NCBI GenBank assembly: GCA_963920635.1
Contig: OY987298.1
Coordinates: 35,247,787-35,311,786 of the forward strand
DNA: 64,000 bases
Reading direction: 5' to 3'
Origin: Pseudeuparius sepicola
Lineage: Eukaryota; Arthropoda; Insecta; Coleoptera; Anthribidae
Shown: piece after piece, positions 21,759 through 33,686 of the stretch
Layout: every line of letters begins with the position of its first letter
Numbering within the stretch: position 1 is the first letter of the stretch
Notes under the pieces: model-generated
Told to the model about the DNA's origin: nothing
Seen by the model: only the letters and a program-made list of their open reading frames with translations
The model's database searches: none
Made by a program: the position numbers and the translations under genes

Positions 21759-22587
21759 CAGTGTGTCCCCAGATGGGGTACCGCACTCTTGTAAAGTTTC
21801 TTATATTTGATTTTTCGAGAAAAAGTCATTCTTTATTGTTCTTAAAATAAGATTGGCATGGAAGAAGTTAACATTACTTATACTGGGTGACCAGAACATT
21901 GAAAAAACGTTAAATAAAAAGTTATAAATAAAATTTGTTCAGCGTGTTAAGTTACTTAGCTGTACAACATTTCAAAGTGTAAGACCTACTTTGATTTTTT
22001 TATTTTTTTTTCTTGTTTTTCTTCGATTAAATGTTTTTCTGTAATAAGTATGACAAAACTGTATTGACAAAAGTTACTCAGAGTATCAAACTATGTACGA
22101 TGAAAAAATTTTGACAATCCTGGCCTACTTTGAGTTTCTTCCAATATGTTCCAAAATACAAAGTAGGCCTAGAATTGTTAAATTTTGTCATCAGGCCAAG
22201 TCTTCCATTCTGGGTAACTTTTGTTAATACAGTTTTGTCATACTATTTACAGAAAACCATTTACTCAAAGAAAAACGAGAAAAAAATCAAAAAATCTAAG
22301 TAGGTAGGCCTAACTCTTTGAAATTTTGTAAACGTAAGTAACTTACTACGTTGAAAAAAAATTTCTTTATAACTTTTTTCACTACCTTTACAAATAGAGG
22401 CAGTTTACTCTTAAGATAATTAACGTTTTTTCAATTTTCCGGTCACCCAGTGTAAGTAATGTTAACTTTTTCCATGCCAATCTTATTTTAAGAACAAGCA
22501 AAACTTTTTATGAAGAATGACTTTTTCTCGAAAAATCAAATATAGGCAACTTTACAAGAGTGCGGTACCTCATCTGGGGACACACTG
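21759..22587. mobile_element. 829-bp palindromic element, CAGTGTGTCCCC ends
   Basis: CAGTGTGTCCCCAGATG...GGTACCGCACTCTTG at the left is mirrored at the right, with TA flanks. Arms of about 400 bp meet near 22170. Both arms carry a second terminus-like word (CTGGGTGACC at about 21884, mirrored near 22440). No gene. Confidence 0.9.
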
Positions 22588-22955
22588 TATAAGTAATTTT
22601 AGTTGTAAAACAGGAAAAATAAAGATAACTAAGTATTCTTTTTGTAAAACGAGAGCTCCTCAAATATTATCTTTCATATAAAACTAATAGATATAAGCAA
22701 TAATATAAAAAACTTTTTTATTTCAATAAATTGTAAGACAAATTGCAACTCTGTTGGCCTAATACAAAGTACAAAGAATATATGCGACAACAGTCAAGAA
22801 GTCACAGCTACCAATACAGGGATATGTAAAAAAATTAAATACACACTGGGGGGAGGCCCGCTAAAAAGGAAAATGCAAAATCGAAGTTTAAAACGGGCAA
22901 ATCAATCCTATCACCCGAGTATCTCGAGGCCCTTAATTGAAAGATGAGCGCTGTT
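22588..22955. other. Non-coding spacer
   Basis: AT-rich, no gene seen; its last 8 bases (GCGCTGTT) are the target duplication of the next element. Confidence 0.5.
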
Positions 22956-23646
22956 CAAGGGCGTAGATATGGGGGGGGTAAAGGGGGTAATTACCCCCCC
23001 CCCCCCAGAGGATCATGATAATAAAAAAATAAAACTCAAAACAAAAGAATGTGGCGTGTGGCGTTCAATTCGCTTGACCAGCCCTTCACAAATACGCGAC
23101 CACTGCGTGACGTCATGAACGTTGTAGAAGCAGTGGAATGTTCGAGGACGTTCTATCCAGAGATAGAGAGGCGATTCGACGCCGTTCGCGAGCCAAGCGA
23201 AATGGGACATAAATAAATAGAACCGTCAGTGCAGTGTCAGAGTAGAGACACACAGTGGTAAAGTATAATACTAATGCCATATACATCGTTGCCGTGACAG
23301 CAGTGTACTTTTGCACGTACTACGCACGTATCGTGTCTTTTTTTGTGGCAAATTTTCCACAATTTAGGTAAGTAAATACAATGTTATTTTACTTATTTAT
23401 CGAAAACCTTTTCGTATTTGCAATTATTTTACTCACTGCCTCCGCCTCCTATGCATATTGTGTATTTGTGTAAAGTGTTAGTAGGTTAGTTCGAGTTAGT
23501 AAATTCCGGGTGGTTATTTCAGAGCAATGAATATAGGTAAGTTGTTGTTTGTCGTATTCCTTTTTTAATAAAATTTTTAAAAATATATTATTTTTTTTTG
23601 CTTTACCCCCCCCCCCCCCAGAAAAAAAAACATATCTACGCCTCTG
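22956..23646 (+). mobile_element. Non-autonomous hAT element (8-bp duplication GCGCTGTT)
   Basis: GCGCTGTT lies exactly at 22948-22955 and 23647-23654. Termini: CAAGGGCGTAGATATGGGGG at the left, CAGAGGCGTAGATATG read inward at the right, each leading into a long G tract and GTAAAG. CA(G)nGGCG ends with 8-bp duplications are hAT hallmarks. At 691 bp it has no transposase, but the interior looks like a promoter followed by an untranslated exon with GTAAGT donors (23369, 23541). It may keep the 5' end of the parent transposase gene. Confidence 0.85.
23108..23240 (+). promoter_or_regulatory. Promoter-like block inside the hAT element
   Basis: In order: TGACGTCA (23108-23115, full CRE palindrome); GAA-TTC-GGA-TTC units at exact 5-bp steps (starts 23136, 23141, 23146, 23151), matching a heat-shock element except for one base; an ATAAATAAATAG TATA-like box (23209-23220); and initiator-like TCAGTG / TCAGAG (about 23226 and 23237). 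The order and rough spacing suit an insect RNA polymerase II promoter. Function is inferred only. Confidence 0.45.
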
Positions 23647-24645
23647 GCGCTGTTGTCTCATTTCATTTTCCAATCGTTGAGGGAATGGTTCAATGTTACT
23701 GTTGAACGCTCGATTGAAGGTTATGAAGAAATAATACACACTATTATCCGTGTTGACGTATTGACTCTACAAATATCAAGCTTTGTATTGAAGGTCACAA
23801 GCTGCAGCATCTGCTTGAGGACTTTTCTCGAATTTCAAGAATAATTACAAGGTAAAATTGCTAACGGTAAAACACAACAAAATCGTAACAACGTCTACAC
23901 AGCGATCCGTTTTGCACGTTTTCGGGTTTTTCTTGGATTTTTAAATAAAAAAGAAATGACTAAGCCTGAGGGTTATGTTGATCGCGGCTTCAGTCGCCAT
24001 GTATACTTCTACTAGCACCTATGCTTAGAGCATTGCGCACCTGGTGTTGTAGTGGTGTGATGACAGAAGCAGCAGAGTATGCAACACTTCTTTAGTGTCC
24101 TAGTGTGATTGGGAATGTAAATTGCTTGAGAAAAAAATTGGCAGCGGAAAACGGTGGAGGTAACGATGTTGATATGGTTGAACTCTTGATTCGGCACACC
24201 GATCAGTAGGTGGTAATAAATCTGCTTCTGGTGGTCGGGGAGAGGTCGTTTACAAATAATAAATAAATCAATCAACTTAGACCATGCTCAATTTATCGCT
24301 ACAGAATAAACTTTTTCCCCCATAATTTAAAAATTCCAGAAAAATTATCACACTTTATCATATTTTCAAATTTCTGGAGAAGTAAAAAATAAGTACATTT
24401 ATTATATGTTGTGCTGGAAGCTGCGCACCGGGGGTCACCAGCCGCGTCGCGCGAATTTGCCAGCTGACCAGCAAAGCGCCGTTAAATAGGGGTTTTAACA
24501 CTTCTAAAAAAAAATTATTTTTTGTTCGAGTTGAGAATTTGTCACATCATGATTGAATCACCCTGCATATTTCCCTGTTAATAACGAAAAATTTAAAATA
24601 TCACCCCATGGAAAACTATATTTTGTCTATTCTTGTCCCCCTTGA
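23647..24645. other. Non-coding, no gene recognised
   Basis: Mixed-composition DNA. 24420-24485 is locally GC-rich (GCTGCGCACCGGGGG). No exon-like frame with splice sites was found. Confidence 0.35.
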
Positions 24646-24810
24646 TAAAAATTAGAAAATTCAAACATAGCTCCACCCCCCTCACAAAAATAGCAATAAT
24701 TCGACACTGATTGCCCAATATTGGAGGCCATTATGCAAACCCAAAACAAGCAGTAAATGTGATTTAAAATGTACTGATGCATTGTAGTGAAAAATGTTTT
24801 CGATTAGTGG
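24646..24810 (+). repeat. Direct repeat, copy 1 (partner 25808-25968)
   Basis: Shares with the partner, in the same orientation, blocks such as GCCCAATATTGG, ACAAGCAGTAAA, TGTAC-GATGCAT and GAAAAATGTTT. Forward translation of the partner gives NIGSHYYTNPKQAVKCTD, of this copy NIGGHYANPKQAV with frame breaks, so both may derive from a coding repeat with a Cys motif. Not identified. Confidence 0.55.
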
Positions 24811-25654
24811 TAAATCGAACCTGGACATGAAAATCGTTTTAAATTGATAGGTGCGCAATTTCATACGCCGAAATTGAGTGAGTTTTAACAAAATTATAAT
24901 AGCGTGTGATTGCGTGTTTGCGACATGAACAAATAGTATTTTTGAAAAATAAATTTTTCCCATAATTAGGTATAGTCATAAAATAATAGAATATAAAATA
25001 GGTAAAATTGTAACAATTTATTTCTGTGATTAATGTTGCATTTTAACTTTATAGCAATAGTATCCGTTCAAAGTATTCAAACTTACAATCGTAATCAATT
25101 AAAAATGTCTAATACATTCCCTGATGTTTAGTTTATATATTTTTAGGGACAAAAATTCAATTATGTATGGTGTTTATTATAAATAAATACTATACACACA
25201 TCCTTTATTAATTTTACAATAGTTTTCAAAATTAATTGTTGAATTAATTGAATTTTGAATGTTCATATAAGGTATTCGTTTCTGCCTTCTACAAATATCA
25301 ATTTAGTCGCCAGTTCGGACTTTATGAGTTATTTTGCTCCCTCTAATTAAAAATATAATGATATAATTTGATATTATGTAGCTTCTTTGCTATCTATATA
25401 ATTAAGGAAATATAAATATAAATCACATATTAAAGAGAAGGTAACCCGCAATAATAAATTCATGTTTTCTGAAAAATATTATATCTCGCTAAATATGTAC
25501 ACTGTAAAGCCTCTATCCTCTATAGAATATTCATTAGCAAATGGATGCTAGATTAAACCGTATAATAAAGAAGTCGCATGCAAATAACTTCATAATATTT
25601 CAGAAAATATAAGGAAGCTCTTTGTCCAAGGTAAATACCCAAAAATTAGAGAAA
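24811..25654. other. Non-coding, no gene recognised
   Basis: Strongly AT-rich sequence; nothing beyond simple AT words is seen. Confidence 0.35.
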
Positions 25655-26095
25655 TTTTAAATGCCTTAAAATATTTAAGTTGGTAGCGATCTTCATTTAC
25701 CTAATTGGTAAGCGATTTGTGGATGATTCCATACAAACGACATAACCTTTATACTCTTGATTCGATATCATAACCTTCCATTTACATTTATTAATCTTAC
25801 ATCCTTATTAAAAATTAAAAAATTTAAGCATAGCCCCACCCCTCCCAAAAAACACAAATTTCGGCATCGAATGCCCAATATTGGGAGCCATTATTATACA
25901 AACCCGAAACAAGCAGTAAAATGTACGGATGCATCATTGTGTGAAAAATGTTTGCGATTACATTCGAGTAGGTATTACATTCATAGAAATTTGAAATATC
26001 TTAAAATATTGTAATTGGAAAGCGATTTGCGGATGATTCCAAACAAACAATCTAACTTTTATACTCTGTAATTTAATATCTTAACCTTCGAATTT
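25655..26095 (+). repeat. Tandem repeat with ~310-bp period, partial second unit
   Basis: 25655-25790 and 25985-26095 match in the same orientation (AGCGATTTGTGGATGATTCC at 25711 and AGCGATTTGCGGATGATTCC at 26021; ACTTTTATACTCT-type blocks follow). The unit includes the 25808-25968 copy of the direct repeat described at 24646. 26096-26336 holds nothing recognisable. Confidence 0.6.
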
Positions 26096-26336
26096 GTACT
26101 ACATATTTGCATTTTATCATTTAATAGCTAGTTATTAGAGAATTAAATAATTAATAATTCTTAAAAATATTCCTGTCGTTCGTGCAGTTTATTAATCGCA
26201 ATATTTTCTTTCTTAAATAAATTTCATCAAGAAAACGGTCATATATTGACCGACACCGTGGCAATTTAATACAGTAGTTTTCTTTAAATAAATATTGATT
26301 GTGATATCCACTGATTACTTCACGAACAGCTTTATA

Positions 26337-27249
26337 CAGTGTCTGCCAGAAAGTTGGATACAAATCGGAATTTTCTTTATTTTAAGTTTCTCAAAAAAAA
26401 TTATTCTTGATAAAAGTTGGTGCTTGTGCTTAAACTCAAAATCCACCAGCAAAAATTTTGAAATTTCGATTCGTATACAGGTAGGTTGAAAAATATGAAA
26501 ATTCCTTAAGAGTAAAGTACCCCTATTTTTAGAACTACATCAGAGTGGCACAAAGAAAAGTTGTTTGGAATCTCAAGACAATGTCAAATATGAATTCACT
26601 CCCACCTACTCAAAAGAAAAAAAAACATTTTTTGCATTTTTTATTCATCCCGCTGTATAATTTTTATTGTTGAATTCTCATTTATTAAATAACTCTTAAA
26701 TTGTTGCTCTATTAAAATATTTTTATGTTCCACAGATTAGATGCTATGTTATGTTTGAAATTGTAGGAGTATTTTACCTGGATACAAAAAAACGACAAAC
26801 TTTGCAGAACTTTCACCTATTAAGTGTTTTTAAGATGCTAGTTAAATGTAAACAAAAATCATTGGTATCGTACTGTCATGCTCGAAGATGTGCCTCAAAA
26901 TACATATCTAACATTATGTAATATACAGCGTGATGAGTAAAAAATGCGCACGTGTGATTTTTTTTTAATTTTGAGTAGGTGGCTGTGAATTCATATTTGA
27001 CATTGTCTTGAGATTACAGACAACTTTTCTTAGTGCCACTCTGATGTAGTTCCAAAAATAAGGGTACTTTACTCTTGAGGAATTTTCATATTTTTCAACC
27101 TACCCTGTATACGAATCGAAATTTAAAAATTTTGGCGGGTGGATTTTGAGTTTAAGCACAAGCACCAACTTTTATCAAGAATAATTTTTTTTTGAGAAAC
27201 TTCAAATAAAGAAAATTCCCATTTGTATCCAACTTTCTGGCAGACACTG
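26337..27249. mobile_element. 913-bp palindromic element, CAGTGTCTGCCAG ends
   Basis: CAGTGTCTGCCAGAAAGTTG at the left is mirrored exactly at the right (27230-27249), next to TA. Arms of about 290 bp include an internal terminus-like TATACAGGTAGGTTG. The 330-bp loop has no gene. Similar in size and plan to 13132-14035 but with different sequence. Confidence 0.9.
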
Positions 27250-27425
27250 TATATGACCAGATTAGCCCATTATCGCTAATCATGTAATCATAGTACTATT
27301 CAGTCTATTCCAGTCAGTAGCAATGGCAATGCCTGCGATTATTTTTCAAACCTCGCATTCAGGCGGAAAAGGGTATGAATTTAGGCTTTAACAGGCCCAG
27401 CTTATCATTTTTCAGACACAATCTA

Positions 27426-28088
27426 CAGTAAGTCCACAGAAAAGGTGTCAAATAGGAAAAACTTTCTTATTTTTCATTTTATCAAGGGTATACAAGGGTA
27501 AACTTCCTTTATTTGTGAAGATATGGAAAAAAAATTATTAGGAAAAGTTGATGATAGTTCATAGTAACAATTTTCAAAAGAATCGGTTTACTTTGATATT
27601 AAAGGAAAAGGCTAGAGACGCCGTTTCTTCAATATCTTGAAATGAGATTAGAAGAAGGTTATCTGAATTACTTTGTCATTTCAAAATATGTGCTGAATAT
27701 GGTGGCAATGTTTTTGAGTAAATAATATATTTCAAACTTGTGGATTGTTCATTTGGAATAATTTAATTTGTATTAGGTAATTTTAATAATTGCAAATAAA
27801 TCAAAGTTGGCAATTTTTTTCGAAAATTGGTATTAGAGACTGCCTTTTACTTTTGACCAACTTTTTCTAGTAACTTATTTCCACATCTTCGCAAATAAAT
27901 ACACTTCACTTTTGTACCATTTTACTTTTTTCAGTATTTTGAACACCCCGTACAAGAAATATTAAATCTTTCGAACCCAATCTTACTTCAAAAACCAGCA
28001 AAACTTTTTATCAAGAGTAACTTTTTTCGATAAAATGAAAGATAAAAAAGTTTTTCTTATTCAACACCTTTTCTGTGGACATAGACTG
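27426..28088. mobile_element. 663-bp inverted-repeat element, CAGTnnGTCCACAG ends
   Basis: Left CAGTAAGTCCACAGAAAAGG and right (read inward) CAGTCTATGTCCACAGAAAA extend into about 65-bp arms (TTATTTTTCATTTTATC). No gene; it ends 9 bp before the next element. Confidence 0.7.
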
Positions 28089-28490
28089 GGAGATAGTGAC
28101 AGATTTTTGGACGTGATTTTACTCAGTATGCCTTGCAAAGGGCATTATTTGGCACATATTCTCACAATAATAAGGTATGAATTAGAGAGTCATCCTGGGT
28201 TCTTCATATGAAAAACTGAGTTTTCAATTATTCGAAAAATATGCATTTTGTTATGATTTTAGACAGGCTGCCATGTGTTTTATAATGAAGTTCAAAATAG
28301 AAAATTCTTCGGAAAACCATAGGCATACCGTAAGCGTGGGTCCAAAGGACATGCGCAAAAGGTATGCCATCCTTTTTTCAACATTTTCATAACAAGCACT
28401 TGCATACTTCTCATTGGCAGCCTGTTCAGAAACGTGGAAAAATTAATTATTAAAATAGAAGTTCACGTGACAATAATAGTCCTTTGGACC

Positions 28491-29340
28491 CAGTGATGTA
28501 ATGTATCGAGATACATGTATCTAGATACTGTATCTAGATACTTTTTATGTAACTAGATACATATCTAGATACTTACAAAAATCAGGATCTGCTTTAGTGT
28601 CTAGATCCTTTTGAAAGTATCTAGATACCTAGATACTAGAACATTTTTTTAGCCACGATGCCAAGGCGTGCCACGTGCCTATATTTAATTTTTAAACCGT
28701 TCCTATGGGCAAAAATTAATTTTAATGTTATTGTAATTCAAATAGGATTACATGCTTTGTGCAATCGATGAGGCAAAAAAGTATAACACGGTTTTACCAG
28801 CATCTGCGCCAGTCGAGCGCCTCTTTATTACAGGAGGACAAATTTTAACGCCAAGGCGTAACAGGCTCAGCGATGAAAACTTCGAAATGTTGCTAATGTT
28901 AAAAAAAAAACAATACAAATAATAAAATGGCGTGTGATCTTTTGATTTTTTTAAAATACCGTACATAAAGCACCTATTCAGTGCTCACTTTGGAGTGACG
29001 TACACGGTAAACTACTAACCCACAACTTGTTTCAGTTAGTGAAAATCTAAACTTCACATTCGTCTAAACAGTTCTACTTTATACCTACACACACACTTGT
29101 TTCATAAATATCTAAGTATAGGTAAGTAGGTATATTGATTGCCTTATGACATCTGAAATTTTCTTAATTAACTGATTGTATCTGAATGTATCTGGAAGTA
29201 TCTAGATACTTTTTTAACGTATCTGTATCTGTACCCAGATACTTTGGAAAAATGTATCGGTATCTGTATCTAGATATATCTGCCAGACAGTATCTGTATC
29301 GGTATCAGATACCGAAAAAAGTGTATCTGTTACATCACTG
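28491..29340 (+). mobile_element. hAT element with 8-bp duplication TTTGGACC and GTATCTAGATAC arrays
   Basis: TTTGGACC lies exactly at 28483-28490 and 29341-29348. Termini CAGTGATGTAATGTATC and GTATCTGTTACATCACTG are classic hAT ends. Both subterminal regions (28500-28640 and 29165-29330) are packed with variants of GTATCTAGATAC, a self-complementary word, as expected for transposase-binding sites. Only the last 43 codons of a transposase remain inside. Confidence 0.9.
28791..28922 (+). pseudogene. hAT transposase C-terminal dimerisation segment
   Basis: An open frame of 43 codons to a TAA stop reading [20 protein letters not shown], then [18 protein letters not shown]. This is the hAT C-terminal (hATC) dimerisation motif, usually [14 protein letters not shown] followed by R-x-R-L. 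Everything upstream, including the DDE catalytic core and zinc finger, has been deleted, so no activity is expected. The frame and natural stop are intact, which suggests a recent internal-deletion product. There is no start codon of its own; the listed start is where similarity begins. Confidence 0.85.
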
Positions 29341-29649
29341 TTTGGACCCAAGCCATTGAGTAAAAGAATATAATATTTAATAAAATATAATATTTTTTTA
29401 CTCAATGCCCAAGCTAACGGCATGCCTATGGTTTTCCGAGGAATTTTCTATTTTGAACTTCATTATAAAACACATGGCAGCCTGACTAAAATCATATCAA
29501 AACTCATATTTTTCGAATAAATGAAAATTCATTTTTCCATATGAAGAACCCAGGATGACTCTTATTCATACCTTATTATTGTGAGAGAATATACGCAACA
29601 TAATGCCCTATGAAAGGCATACTGAGCAAAGTCACGTCCAAAAATCTGT

Positions 29650-30341
29650 CGGTCCAACATATTGTATACAAATACAAAAAGGCCCCCGTTAATGTTTCCT
29701 CCAGCGGGTTTATCGTCCCGCGTATCGTTCCAATTTGCGCCCCCAGCCCGAAACGCACTCTGAATCCGGCGGTACAGCCCGCACTTATGCCAAACTAAGA
29801 TTTTACCGAACGTAAACCGCCCCGCAGCCGTGTACTACCTTTACATGACATGGATAGATTGAATTAAACCAGTATCGCACAGGCTGAGACCCGTTCGCTT
29901 CTGTGCGCAAATTTCGCAGGCGCATATAAACCGAAACGTGCCGACAAAGCTAAACATGTCGAGCAATGCGCTACGACAGGTGCTGCCGTTTATAATTCAC
30001 GGGGAAATTAAAGCGCGCCGCGAAGCGGCAATATAAATATTTGGCGAAGGCAGATCGGAAATATCACGGAAACGGTCGCCTTTATTTTAAGTTTTTGCAT
30101 TCAACTAAGAGTCGACAAACATGAGTTGCGAGTTTATCTCCCTTTTTATTTAGTGTCATGCCCCTTTCTCAGATCTCATACCTTTCGTTAATTTTACAAT
30201 TATAACCCCATAGCTAAAAATACCACGACTACGCAATGTGGTATTCGTGGCCGGAATCCCGAGTTATCTGGATGACGTCATCCATTACATGTCATTTGTC
30301 ACATAACTGAAAGCGGCAGCTTGGGTTTTGAGAAGTTTTAA
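29650..30341. other. GC-richer single-copy DNA, no gene recognised
   Basis: 29690-30060 is clearly richer in GC and CpG (CCGGCGGTACAGCCC, AAAGCGCGCCGCGAAGCGG) than the AT-rich surroundings and shows no repeat structure. Candidate conserved non-coding or regulatory DNA; no splice-bounded frame was found. Confidence 0.35.
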
Positions 30342-30733
30342 ATGTTTAATGTGTTTTTAAATATCTTGGTTTATATTTTAGAAACAAGTTTGTGTCTAGT
30401 GCGCGTGTATCCTGGCAGAAGGGGAACCGCCCAGGTGTTATTATGGCCTCTGGGTGGGAGCCGTGCCGTCCAGGAGTATTGGTGCCGCTCGCGCCGAGGC
30501 GTGAGCGCTGTAAGGGGAATTCTCCCCCGGAATGGACATGGACAGTGGAGCCTGAGACACAGACGGGTGAACTGCTTACGGGAGATCCGCGAGTTCAGAC
30601 GGTCCAGGTGGCTGGAAGCCGTTCCCGTGGACCACGTTCGGGTTTGTGTATTTTGTATTCACCATTCACCTTGTGCGAAATAAATCAGTGTTGCCGATCA
30701 ACTGGGACCTCGACAATATTTACAGTATACTGA
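30342..30733 (+). other. GC-rich block with two overlapping ORFs, unidentified
   Basis: About 30391-30724 has GC-rich sequence open in two forward frames (113 codons each), which is more likely a composition effect than two genes. It starts near TGTCTAG and ends ATATTTACA, with an AATAAA signal at about 30680, so a decayed solo LTR is one possibility; a 5-bp duplication was not seen. An untranslated exon is another. No protein motif is recognised. Confidence 0.25.
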
Positions 30734-32690
30734 GGTGATAATTACTATTTATAGATAATCGTGGAATCGTCACGAAGCTTAGAGTAGGTAAGACATATGG
30801 ATCTGGACACTGGATTTTCGTAAAGTAGGTGGAAAACCGCATATCTATAATAGTCACGCACGGTTTATGGTCTAGTAGTTTTTAACGGCGCAATTGTTTT
30901 GCGCTGCAAGATCATATAGTTAGAAATAAGATTGGATAATATTTTCTATAGAATGTCAATTTTCAATATTTATATGTCAAAAACCAGACATAGAAAATCA
31001 ATGAAACTTACACGAGTGTAGGGTAATTTACTTTAAAGTATAACTGAAATACCTATATGATTCAAATTGGGAGATCCATTCAAGAATAATTAACAAACAT
31101 ATATATTAGGGGTAAAACCTATTTCAACTAATATTTGTAAACACCCCCTGTATAAAATGCGATTGTAAATTTTTGTAGATAAGTCTTGCATAAGTCGTTT
31201 TGGCTTCAAAGCTGATTTATTGTATTAAAAAGGCCGTTTTAAGTGACTAATGTTAAAAACATGAAGTATAAAAAACAAATTTTTTAAAAAATTAGTGTTT
31301 TGGAAGAACGTCAAAACTTTTAAAGAATATTATGCTTGTCATAAGAAAAGATTCTCATTTTTAAAGAAAAATGCTCAGTCCCACTAATTTGGACCAATGA
31401 TAAAAATTGGCGAAATATGCTAAATTGTCGCTATTTTTGCGGCTTCTCTTGTCTTAACGAACGACTGACTGACATGTCACTTGACTTCCTTTAAACCAGC
31501 AATGCTATTATTTTGTTACTAATCATCTAAAAAGTAATACTTTTGGATAAGTGAACCTTACTATGTTTTAGCAAAACAGCCATTTTTATGATTTTCAAAA
31601 CTTCATATCTCTGAAAATAGACATAGAAACTAATTTAAACTTGCACGTGTAACTTATAGTGACTTGTACTACAATATCCCAAAAAATTATCAAAATTGGC
31701 AGAGAGCCATTTTCCGCTGTATTTGGTGCGGGGTTCTTTGGTCTAAATTTTGCAAGATTTTCTTATATGGGCGATTCACATGGGGTTTGAGTGCTAGCTA
31801 TACTAGGAACATTATATTATAAATTTTGGAACTGAATTTAAGGAATAAGGGTGAAACAGAGCAAAACCAAAAGCAGGTATATCAGCAAAATTAGGGAAAC
31901 TTTCTACAAAAATTAAAAATCCTAGCTGTATATCTCTCTTTCATGTAAACTCACATTTTGACCAACACTCTTACATATTATTTTACAACATTTTTTTTAG
32001 GAAATGTAAATTTTGAGTTGAACTGAACTGTTCGAATACTGTATAGATATAGTAGAACAAAAACATTTTTAGACTAGTTTAGTAAAACTCCCAGTGGATA
32101 GTAAAATAATACATTTATGGCAGGACCAAAAAATCATCATTAAAAGTCGGCATCAAAGTAAGTCATTTGCACGAACTTTTTGTTTGCCTTTCCAATTGTA
32201 ACGAAAATAGATATATTTAAGCCTATGGAAACATGTGTCACAAAACTGCTTCAAATAAAATTATTTCCGAAATAATACAAAATATAAACAATGAATTTGA
32301 TACACACATAAAAATATAAATCCTACTTATATTTTCTGTTTTACGTTCACCCGTTCTGTGGAAAAATAACCATAGTCCCTAATTTTATGTTTAAAGTACC
32401 AGTGTCAAAAAATGACATCATTCCACCATCTGCGCGGATTGGTTGAAACGTTACCGTACAACCTATGCGTCTACTAGCATTGAACATTTATGACTATTCC
32501 ACAACGCAGATAAATATCTTTGAATAAAAACCTCAGGAAGGAGCGTGTTTGGGATTAACGTGTGACGAGGATGGAGCGTGCATTTTGGCGGAATGCCATT
32601 TCGCGTTCACCCACAAAATATAAAACTTATGTTAAGTTTCTCAATAAACGATAAAGCGCAATATAGGTAGATATAACGCAAAGAATTATC
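30734..32690. other. Non-coding, no gene recognised
   Basis: AT-rich. An isolated ACACCCCCTGTATAAA terminus-like word lies near 31141 with no partner. Nothing else of note. Confidence 0.35.
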
Positions 32691-32698
32691 GAAGCACC

Positions 32699-33678
32699 CA
32701 GGGACCCTTTAAAGTAAGGGGACCCAGCATTATACTTTCCAAAGTGAGGCCGTTTCTTTCCCCATTCTAATGGTCTCAATGATGCAAAGTATGCCATTTT
32801 ATTGGAGAATCTATGAATATAGCAGGTACTTTGATTGTTAGTAAAAATTAATAATGATTTCTAAAAATTAGGCTTGACAATGTTCTGTCAACAAACACAG
32901 AATATGGCAAGTGCCAAATGAATAAAATTTATTTTATATTTGAATTTAGTTTTCTGCAATTATTTACAGGAATTTAAGTAATATAAGTATGGTAAGTCAG
33001 TGCCGATTTTGCTTATTTGAGAATTTGTCGCTATTGCACCTTGTTACCAGGTTCCTGAATCCATTTGTAATAATATGTGTACTTGAACTTTCTTCCCTTG
33101 TTGAATGTATCTACCCAAAGAACTTTCACAGATTTCGGGATGTTCTAATCATGTAGTTTTTCTCGGTGCTCATTTTTGTAATTTTATTTCTCTTCCAAGG
33201 TACCTCACAAACGTAAAATAAACTTATAGTTGTAGATAAAAACTGTTTAAAAAAAAGACCTGACTGAAGCTACCTGCTTAATAATTTAAAATTTAGGAAA
33301 TACCATTTTTGTTTTGAACTACTTACTTATACGTAATGCCCACGTAATGGTAATTGTAGGATTACTAAAGGTGAGACATGAAAAATCTGGTTGCAATTAT
33401 TGGGACTACTACAGGCGGCCGCATTACCTTTAATTGACTAGCTGGAAGTTAGAAAACTTAAAAATTGTGAACTATGATGGGAAATATTTTGCCTCCTTTG
33501 GAATCTATGGCACTGGCATGTCACATAAAACCTGATGGCAGTTGGACACTGACATATAACATAACCTTGTACCAGCCCACTTATGTGGTCTCCTTGGAGA
33601 TATACAGAAAACAAGGCTTCACTTTTCCTATGTGACAGACTGTGACATGCTGGGTCCCCTTATTTTAAAGAGTCCCTG
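32699..33678. mobile_element. Non-autonomous hAT-type element (8-bp duplication GAAGCACC)
   Basis: GAAGCACC lies exactly at 32691-32698 and 33679-33686. The left terminus CAGGGACCCTTTAAAGTAAG and right terminus CAGGGACTCTTTAAAATAAG continue together through GGGGACCCAGCAT (about 32 bp with three mismatches). 980 bp, no transposase recognised. The 8-bp duplication and CAGGG ends fit hAT; a P-type element is the alternative. Confidence 0.85.
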
Positions 33679-33686
33679 GAAGCACC

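Larger units (their letters stand above)
28098..29649. mobile_element. Inverted-repeat element interrupted by a hAT insertion
   Basis: GACAGATTTTTGGACGTGA begins both arms (28098 rightward, 29649 leftward). Arms of about 270 bp match well through CATGTGTTTTATAATGAAGT and ACCATAGGCAT. The hAT element 28491-29340 sits inside, so the original was about 700 bp. No gene of its own. Confidence 0.8.
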
